Shown here piece after piece: positions 7,390 to 11,565 of a stretch of 11,565 bases of DNA (position 1 is the stretch's first letter; the number at the start of each line of letters is the position of its first letter). Below the pieces are notes generated by a model, which did not search any database, was not told where the DNA came from, and saw only the letters and a program-made list of their open reading frames with translations. Origin of the DNA: Prosthecobacter sp. (GTDB lineage Bacteria; Verrucomicrobiota; Verrucomicrobiia; Verrucomicrobiales; Verrucomicrobiaceae); contig JAOZVT010000458.1 in NCBI GenBank assembly GCA_025869455.1, positions 1-11,565 on the forward strand, in the 5' to 3' direction. The translations under genes and the position numbers were made by a program.

Positions 7390-8154
7390 ATGATGAAACA
7401 TACCTCCCTAGCCTTACTCGGCCTCCTCCTTGTCACTGCCTGTGAAAAGGCTCCACAAGAACGCGTCATTCCTAGCTCTGTGGCCACACAACCTGTGCCA
7501 CGTGACGAAAAGTGGATGAAACGCCACGAAAGCTTCAATGAAATCTCGAAGAAAGGCGAGGCCAAGTTGGTCTTCCTGGGAGATTCCATCACCCAAGGTT
7601 GGGAAGGTAAAGGCAAGGCTACCTGGGAGAAATTTTACGCGACACGGAATGCTGCCAACTTTGGCATTGGTGGGGATCGTACCGAGCACGTGCTGTGGCG
7701 TCTCGATAACGGTAACTTCGATGGATTGAGCCCTAAACTGATTGTGCTGATGATCGGCACTAACAACACGGGCCATGTCGGACGTCCGCAGAAGGAACTC
7801 AATGACGCGATTTATGCCTGCAGCGCAGACCAGACTGCTGATGGAGTGGAGCTCATCCTCCGCCGCCTAAAAGAAAAAGTGCCTCAGGCTAAAGTGCTAT
7901 TGCTGGGCATCTTCCCACGCGGAGAGACCCCGGCTGATGCCATGCGCCAGCAGAATGAAGCCACCAATGCCAGCATCGCTAAGCTGGCGGATGGTAAGCG
8001 CGTTTACTTCCTGGACATCGGCAAAACCTTCTTGCAACCAGATGGTACACTGACCCGCGAGATCATGCCTGACCTGCTGCACCTTTCTGAAAAAGGTTAT
8101 GACATGTGGGCTGACGCCATCGAGCCAAAAGTGAAGGAACTGCTCGGCGAATAA
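7390..8154 (+). CDS. SGNH/GDSL esterase lipoprotein (PAF-acetylhydrolase-like)
   Basis: This is a predicted serine esterase of the SGNH hydrolase superfamily, anchored to a membrane by a lipid. A signal peptide with lipobox VTAC places the lipidated Cys at residue 18 (254-residue form). The SGNH blocks are complete: GDSITQGW at 64-71 with nucleophile Ser66, the oxyanion Gly in FGIGGDRTEH at 91-100, GTNN at 123-126 with Asn125, and DLLH at 228-231 with Asp228 and His231. The GIGGDRTEHVLWRL and MIGTNN versions resemble the platelet-activating-factor acetylhydrolase 1B catalytic-subunit type, common in Planctomycetes and Verrucomicrobia, where the substrates are often acetylated carbohydrates or lipids; the substrate here is unknown. 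Two adjacent ATGs (7390 and 7393) are possible and neither has a Shine-Dalgarno sequence. An upstream in-frame ATG at 7342, overlapping the GDPD stop, was rejected because it would displace the lipoprotein signal. A strong terminator follows. Confidence 0.92.
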   Translation: MMKHTSLALLGLLLVTACEKAPQERVIPSSVATQPVPRDEKWMKRHESFNEISKKGEAKLVFLGDSITQGWEGKGKATWEKFYATRNAANFGIGGDRTEHVLWRLDNGNFDGLSPKLIVLMIGTNNTGHVGRPQKELNDAIYACSADQTADGVELILRRLKEKVPQAKVLLLGIFPRGETPADAMRQQNEATNASIAKLADGKRVYFLDIGKTFLQPDGTLTREIMPDLLHLSEKGYDMWADAIEPKVKELLGE

Positions 8155-8172
8155 CGACAGCTTAGTAGATAA

Positions 8173-8214
8173 AAAGGGCCGACCTCGCTCCAAGTTGAGC
8201 AGGGTCGGCCCTTT
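8173..8214. terminator. Strong bidirectional intrinsic terminator
   Basis: AAAGGGCCGACC at 8173-8184 and GGTCGGCCCTTT at 8203-8214 form a perfect 12-bp stem. The inner GCTC/GAGC (8187-8190 with 8197-8200) can extend it to a six-base loop. A T-rich tail follows on the plus strand (TTTGATTTTTG), and the minus strand reads TTTTTATC after the stem. It sits between the convergent SGNH and pckG genes and can serve both. Confidence 0.93.
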
Positions 8215-8225
8215 GATTTTTGTGG

Positions 8226-10010
8226 TTAGACTCGGCCTGCCAGCAGTTCGCGCTGGTAGTAGAGTTCCTTCGGCATGTCGTCGTAAAGGTCCAGATAGAG
8301 CTCTTCGGTGCTGAGAAGTTCCTGGCGGAATTCACGGTTGTCGAAGTGCATCAATTCATTCCACTGATCACGGCTGTAGTCTAAGCCTTCCCAGTTCACT
8401 TCCGAGTAGCGCGGCATCCAGCCTAGCTCGGTTTCATGCCCACGTGCTTCGCCACGGCAGCGTTTCACTACCCACTCCAGGACGCGCATGTTTTCTCCAA
8501 ACCCCGGCCAGAGGAATTTACCTTCGGCACTCTTGCGAAACCAGTTTACGTGGAAGATGCGAGGCATCTCCTTGATGTTCTTCCGCATGTGCAGCCAGTG
8601 GGCAAAGTAGTCTCCCATGTTGTACCCGCAGAAAGGCAGCATGGCCATGGGGTCACGACGGACTTTGCCGACGGTGCCAGCCGCTGCCGCTGTGGTTTCA
8701 CTGCCCATGTTGGCTCCCAGGAACACACCGTGAACCCAGTTAAACGCCTGGAAAACTAGAGGGAAGGTGGTGGCGCGGCGGCCACCAAAGATGATGGCAG
8801 AAATCGGCACGCCTTCAGGTTTCTCCCAGTCAGGATCAATGGTCGGGCACTGATAAGCAGGGGCGGTGAAGCGGCTGTTTGGGTGGGAGGATGGGCGGCC
8901 ACAGTCAGGCGTCCAGGTGTCGCCGCGCCAGTCGGTGAGATACGCGGGGGGTTCCTTTGACATGCCTTCCCACCACACATCACCATCATCAGTTAGGGCG
9001 ACGTTGGTAAAGATGGTGTTCTCTTTGCAGGAAGCCATGGCATTGGGATTGGATTCCCAGGAAGTTCCTGGAGCCACACCGAAGTAACCTGCCTCAGGGT
9101 TGGTGGCCCACAATTGGCCATCGGGACCAGGCCGCAGCCAAGCGATGTCATCGCCTACGACAGTGACTTTCCAGCCTTGTTCCAGGTAGGAAGCTGGGGG
9201 CACCAGCATGGCAAAATTGGTTTTTCCACAAGCACTCGGGAATGCCGCTGCCACGTAGTTTTTACGGCCATCGGGTGATTCCACCCCGCAGATCAGCATG
9301 TGTTCAGCCATCCAGCCTTCATCACGACCCATCACGCTGGCGATTCGTAGGGCGAGGCATTTTTTACCTAACAAAGCATTGCCACCGTAACCGCTGCCGT
9401 AGCTCCAGATGCTGCGTTCTTCAGGAAAATGGACGATGTATTTGGTCTCACTGCACGGCCATGAGACATCTTTTTCTCCAGGGGCCAGCGGTTTGCCTAC
9501 ACTGTGCAGACAGGGAACAAACGTACCGTTCTCTCCCAGTTGATCCAACACAGGTTTACCCATGCGGGTCATGATGCGCATGGAGACAGCCACATAAGCA
9601 GAGTCTGTGATTTCCACGCCGATGACGGAAAATGGTGACCCCAGAGGCCCCATGCAAAAAGGCACGACGTACATAGTGCGCCCCTTCATGCATCCCGTGA
9701 AGACTTCGGTCAATTTGGCCTTCATCTCAGCAGGCGGCATCCAATTATTGGTTGGGCCAGCGTCAATCTTGCGGGCGCTGCAAATGAACGTGCGGTCTTC
9801 CACACGAGCCACGTCATTCGGGTCAGACCAGGCAAGGTAGGAGTTGGGGCGTTTTTCAGGGTTCAGTTTCCGGAAGGTGCCATTGGCCACGAGTTCGGAA
9901 CAGAGGCCATCATATTCAGCTTGTGAACCGTTGCAGATATGAACCTGATCTGGTTGGCAAAGGTTACGGATCTCTTCGATCCAGGACAGGAGTCGGGGAT
10001 TGGCTGTCAT
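8226..10010 (-). CDS. pckG: Phosphoenolpyruvate carboxykinase (GTP)
   Basis: The enzyme interconverts oxaloacetate plus GTP with phosphoenolpyruvate, CO2 and GDP in the cytoplasm; it is the entry to gluconeogenesis or, in reverse, an anaplerotic carboxylation. At 594 residues it has the length of the GTP-dependent family. The P-loop is FPSACGKTNFAM at 257-268, with the family's reactive Cys at 261. Other signatures are SYGSGYGGNALLGKKC at 203-218, AEH at 235-237 (Mn-ligand His237), GDDIAW at 286-291 (kinase-2 motif), PEAGYFGVAPGTS at 305-317, IFGGRR at 407-412 and VNWFRK at 488-493. The start at 10010 begins MTANPRLLSWIEEI, the usual family N-terminus; ATGs at 10043 and 10109 would add 11 or 33 residues unlike the family. 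No Shine-Dalgarno is visible upstream. It is divergent from the aminotransferase gene and ends at a strong terminator, so it is probably a single-gene unit. Confidence 0.97.
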   Translation of the reverse strand: MTANPRLLSWIEEIRNLCQPDQVHICNGSQAEYDGLCSELVANGTFRKLNPEKRPNSYLAWSDPNDVARVEDRTFICSARKIDAGPTNNWMPPAEMKAKLTEVFTGCMKGRTMYVVPFCMGPLGSPFSVIGVEITDSAYVAVSMRIMTRMGKPVLDQLGENGTFVPCLHSVGKPLAPGEKDVSWPCSETKYIVHFPEERSIWSYGSGYGGNALLGKKCLALRIASVMGRDEGWMAEHMLICGVESPDGRKNYVAAAFPSACGKTNFAMLVPPASYLEQGWKVTVVGDDIAWLRPGPDGQLWATNPEAGYFGVAPGTSWESNPNAMASCKENTIFTNVALTDDGDVWWEGMSKEPPAYLTDWRGDTWTPDCGRPSSHPNSRFTAPAYQCPTIDPDWEKPEGVPISAIIFGGRRATTFPLVFQAFNWVHGVFLGANMGSETTAAAAGTVGKVRRDPMAMLPFCGYNMGDYFAHWLHMRKNIKEMPRIFHVNWFRKSAEGKFLWPGFGENMRVLEWVVKRCRGEARGHETELGWMPRYSEVNWEGLDYSRDQWNELMHFDNREFRQELLSTEELYLDLYDDMPKELYYQRELLAGRV

Positions 10011-10112
10011 TATTGATAATTGGGGTTGGTTCAAATTTACCATGCAGGTGCCGTGCCGAAATCGCTTTGTTTGTGTGGATGTTGTGACGAAGGCGGAAAA
10101 TAAGGTCATTTC
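10011..10112. other. Divergent intergenic region, pckG / aminotransferase
   Basis: About 100 bases separate the divergent starts and must hold the promoters of both genes. AAGG at 10102-10105 is a partial ribosome binding site seven bases before ATG 10113. On the minus strand an A/T-rich stretch (AATTATCAATA) directly precedes the pckG start. I could not place a -35/-10 pair with confidence on either strand. Confidence 0.4.
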
Positions 10113-11297
10113 ATGACTCGCCCGGGACGGGTGATTGCTCCAGTGGAATTCTTACGTTGTATTTCAGATATGCTCACCGAGTCCACCCGTACCCGCGATT
10201 TTCCAAGCCTCCAGGGCATCACCTACTTAAATACAGCGGCGGAAAGTATCCCGCCTTTATGTGTGGGAGAGGCTTTGCAGGCCTACTGGCAGGACAAACA
10301 ACGCGGAATGCGGGGCCGAGAAGGGCATTTCCAAGCGGTTGAAGATTGCCGCTACATCAGCGCCAAGATGTTGGGCCTGGAGCCGGGAGAAGTTTCTTTC
10401 TGCTCCTGCAGCTCTGAAGCCTACAATTTACTGGCTTCGGCACTTCATTTGGGCATGGCGGACGAAGTTGTGGTCACAGACCTTGATTTCCCAGCCGGGG
10501 CTACGCCTTGGCTGCGGGCCACGAACCCTCCCACTTTGCGGCTGTGGAAAGCCACCGAGGGCGAGCTGCTGATGGATCATCTGCGGCCTTTGCTCAATGA
10601 GAAGACGCGACTGGTCCAGGTCTCTCTGATCAGTTTTTATAATGGCCACCACATGGCTTGGAATGAGTTAAAGGCAGTGGTGCGGCATCTGGCACCGCAA
10701 GCTCTCATTTCCGTGGATGTGACACAGGCGCTGGGGCGTGTCGTGTTGGATTGTGATGGGGCGGATATCATCATCAGTAGTACCCATAAGTGGACCTTGG
10801 GCGTGCATGGTGGCTGCATCATTGGGGTTCCAAGTCGAAATGCGCAGCGCCTCACCACTCATGCAGGCGGTTGGTATCATTTGCGCAATGCTTTTGAAGA
10901 GGATCGCTTTGAACGGGCCGTAGCTAAAACGGGTGCGCAAAGCTTCTCCGTGGGCATGCCTAATTTTGCCGCCCTCTATGCTCTGAATGCCGCTTTGCGT
11001 TATGTGGATGCCGTGGGGGTATCTGCAATCTCAGCCCATGCAGACCCCTTGGTACAAGAATTGCGCGAAGGCTTGTTTGCGTTGGGATTAAAACCCATGT
11101 GCGCATTCCATGCTGACCGCCCGACGGGTATTCTAGCTTTCATGCACGAACAAAGTGCCGCGATTCATGCTGCTCTGGAAGCTGCTGAAGTCCATGTCAT
11201 GCACAGTGCGGGCCGTATCCGCCTAGCCGTGCATGGTTACAACACGCGGACTGATATCTTGCGTGTTTTGGAAGTCTTGGGTGCGGTACTGAAGTAA
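10113..11297 (+). CDS. Class V aminotransferase-fold PLP enzyme (desulfurase/epimerase-like)
   Basis: This is a 394-residue cytoplasmic pyridoxal-phosphate enzyme of fold type I. The PLP-binding Lys is Lys226 in SSTHKW, and Asp202 with Gln205 in SVDVTQALG form the usual ring-contacting D-x-x-Q motif. YLNTAAESIPP at 38-48 is the substrate-loop start, and GRIRLAVHGYN at 367-377 holds the conserved carboxylate-binding Arg. The overall pattern is that of the cysteine-desulfurase / isopenicillin-N-epimerase branch. No Cys occupies a recognisable catalytic loop: the last Cys, 330, sits in PMCAFH, not in the RTGHHCAQ- or CTSGS-type contexts of SufS or IscS. A true persulfide-forming desulfurase is therefore unlikely, and the reaction is unknown. 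ATG 10113 has a partial ribosome binding site; ATG 10170 would remove 19 residues and give an N-terminus closer to relatives. The gene is alone, divergent from pckG, with no iron-sulfur assembly or sulfur genes adjacent. Confidence 0.9.
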   Translation: MTRPGRVIAPVEFLRCISDMLTESTRTRDFPSLQGITYLNTAAESIPPLCVGEALQAYWQDKQRGMRGREGHFQAVEDCRYISAKMLGLEPGEVSFCSCSSEAYNLLASALHLGMADEVVVTDLDFPAGATPWLRATNPPTLRLWKATEGELLMDHLRPLLNEKTRLVQVSLISFYNGHHMAWNELKAVVRHLAPQALISVDVTQALGRVVLDCDGADIIISSTHKWTLGVHGGCIIGVPSRNAQRLTTHAGGWYHLRNAFEEDRFERAVAKTGAQSFSVGMPNFAALYALNAALRYVDAVGVSAISAHADPLVQELREGLFALGLKPMCAFHADRPTGILAFMHEQSAAIHAALEAAEVHVMHSAGRIRLAVHGYNTRTDILRVLEVLGAVLK

Positions 11298-11346
11298 TAC
11301 GATTTTGCGTTACAGACTGGCCGAATTCTGCAAGTCAGGAGAGTTG

Positions 11347-11371
11347 TTCCGAAGTGATGTTCTCTTCGGAA
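11347..11371 (+). repeat. Hairpin 1 downstream of the aminotransferase gene
   Basis: TTCCGAAG at 11347-11354 pairs with CTTCGGAA at 11364-11371 across a nine-base loop. It begins 50 bases after the stop codon and could attenuate or terminate transcription, but no T-tract follows. Confidence 0.5.
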
Positions 11372-11378
11372 ACTGATT

Positions 11379-11405
11379 CGCTCTGCTCCTCTTTGCCGCA
11401 GAGCG
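11379..11405 (+). repeat. Hairpin 2
   Basis: CGCTCTGC at 11379-11386 pairs with GCAGAGCG at 11398-11405 across an 11-base loop. It starts seven bases after hairpin 1 ends. Confidence 0.5.
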
Positions 11406-11413
11406 GCAGCCGA

Positions 11414-11460
11414 GTCTTAGCCCGGCCTTTCAAGGCCGGATAACGCATTCAATGTTAGGC
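11414..11460 (+). repeat. attC-like segment with GC-rich hairpin (doubtful)
   Basis: CCGGCCTT/AAGGCCGG at 11422-11439 forms a tight hairpin. It is followed by ATTCAATGTTAGGC ending at 11460, which resembles the right arm of integron attC sites (GTTRRRY core). A possible partner left core, GTCTTAG at 11414-11420, deviates from RYYYAAC, and the 47-base span is shorter than typical attC sites. No integrase is present. The resemblance may be chance. Confidence 0.2.
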
Positions 11461-11470
11461 ACCAAAAAGG

Positions 11471-11487
11471 GTGTCGCAGCGCGACAC
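11471..11487. repeat. 17-bp palindrome, copy A
   Basis: GTGTCGC and GCGACAC flank the loop AGC. It shares the core GTCGC-N3-GCGAC with a second palindrome at 11544-11560. Confidence 0.5.
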
Positions 11488-11543
11488 ACGAACAGGTCGT
11501 TTATCCCTCATATCTGACGGCTTTGTCTTGGCGGCGGGTTCGC

Positions 11544-11560
11544 GCGTCGCTCTGCGACGC
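11544..11560. repeat. 17-bp palindrome, copy B
   Basis: GCGTCGC and GCGACGC flank the loop TCT. It has the same stem length, loop length and core as the palindrome at 11471-11487, which suggests one small palindromic repeat family. Confidence 0.5.
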
Positions 11561-11565
11561 ATTTG

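Larger units (their letters stand above)
11298..11565. other. Gene-free tail with five tandem inverted repeats
   Basis: No supported gene lies here. Five perfect dyads occur in series: 11347-11371 (8-bp stem), 11379-11405 (8-bp), 11422-11439 (7 to 8-bp), 11471-11487 (7-bp) and 11544-11560 (7-bp). A frame on the minus strand is open from the window edge to a TAA at 11455-11457 (36 Arg-rich codons), and a plus-strand frame is open from 11421 to the edge. Either could be the end of a gene lying beyond the window, but neither shows a recognisable domain. Confidence 0.6.

Noticed and set aside
10011..10109. 33-residue N-terminal extension of PEP carboxykinase
   Set aside because: The family N-terminus begins at 10010, and the extension would consume the promoter region shared with the divergent gene.
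11452..11517. Short plus-strand ORF starting at ATG 11452 (21 codons)
   Set aside because: Too short, no ribosome binding site, and it overlaps the palindromic repeats.
11298..11565. CRISPR array
   Set aside because: The inverted repeats differ from one another in sequence and spacing; there are no direct repeats with uniform spacers.

Overview
The window looks like chromosomal DNA of a Verrucomicrobiota bacterium, most like the Verrucomicrobium/Prosthecobacter group. The evidence is a large exported repeat protein of the autotransporter-associated beta-strand type ending in a VPEP sorting tail, next to a GTP-type PEP carboxykinase, a PAF-acetylhydrolase-like SGNH lipoprotein and an AhbC/NirJ-type radical SAM enzyme. 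This placement is inference from gene content; no rRNA or other phylogenetic marker is present. No tRNA, CRISPR array, transposase or integrase gene was found.

Layout. Nine protein genes fill almost the whole window. (1) 22-2178 (+): secreted beta-helix-like PEP-CTERM protein, preceded by a run of nine C. (2) 2422-3369 (+): quinolinate synthase NadA, after a 243-base gap holding candidate promoter elements. (3) 3456-4397 (+): diacylglycerol-kinase-family lipid kinase, two bases from (4) 4400-5227 (+), a calcineurin-like metallophosphoesterase. (5) 5242-6417 (-): radical SAM enzyme with a C-terminal iron-sulfur Cys cluster, convergent with gene 4. (6) 6551-7345 (+): secreted glycerophosphodiester phosphodiesterase. 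(7) 7390-8154 (+): SGNH/GDSL esterase lipoprotein. A strong bidirectional terminator at 8173-8214 separates gene 7 from (8) 8226-10010 (-), PEP carboxykinase pckG. (9) 10113-11297 (+): class V aminotransferase-fold PLP enzyme, divergent from pckG.

Themes. Genes 3, 4, 6 and 7 all belong to families acting on phospho- or ester-linked substrates. Two look cytoplasmic and two exported, so a lipid or phosphodiester turnover neighbourhood is plausible but unproven. NadA and PEP carboxykinase are housekeeping enzymes (NAD synthesis and the PEP/oxaloacetate node). The radical SAM protein is closest in motif layout to the siroheme-side-chain-processing enzymes AhbC/NirJ, with no other gene of that pathway in view.

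The last 268 bases (11298-11565) carry no recognisable gene. They hold five perfect inverted repeats within about 214 bases and a GTTAGGC motif preceded by sequence resembling the right arm of an integron attC site. This is the least explained part of the window. No convincing new multi-gene system is visible; the rest reads as ordinary core and accessory metabolism with a few oddities listed in the findings.
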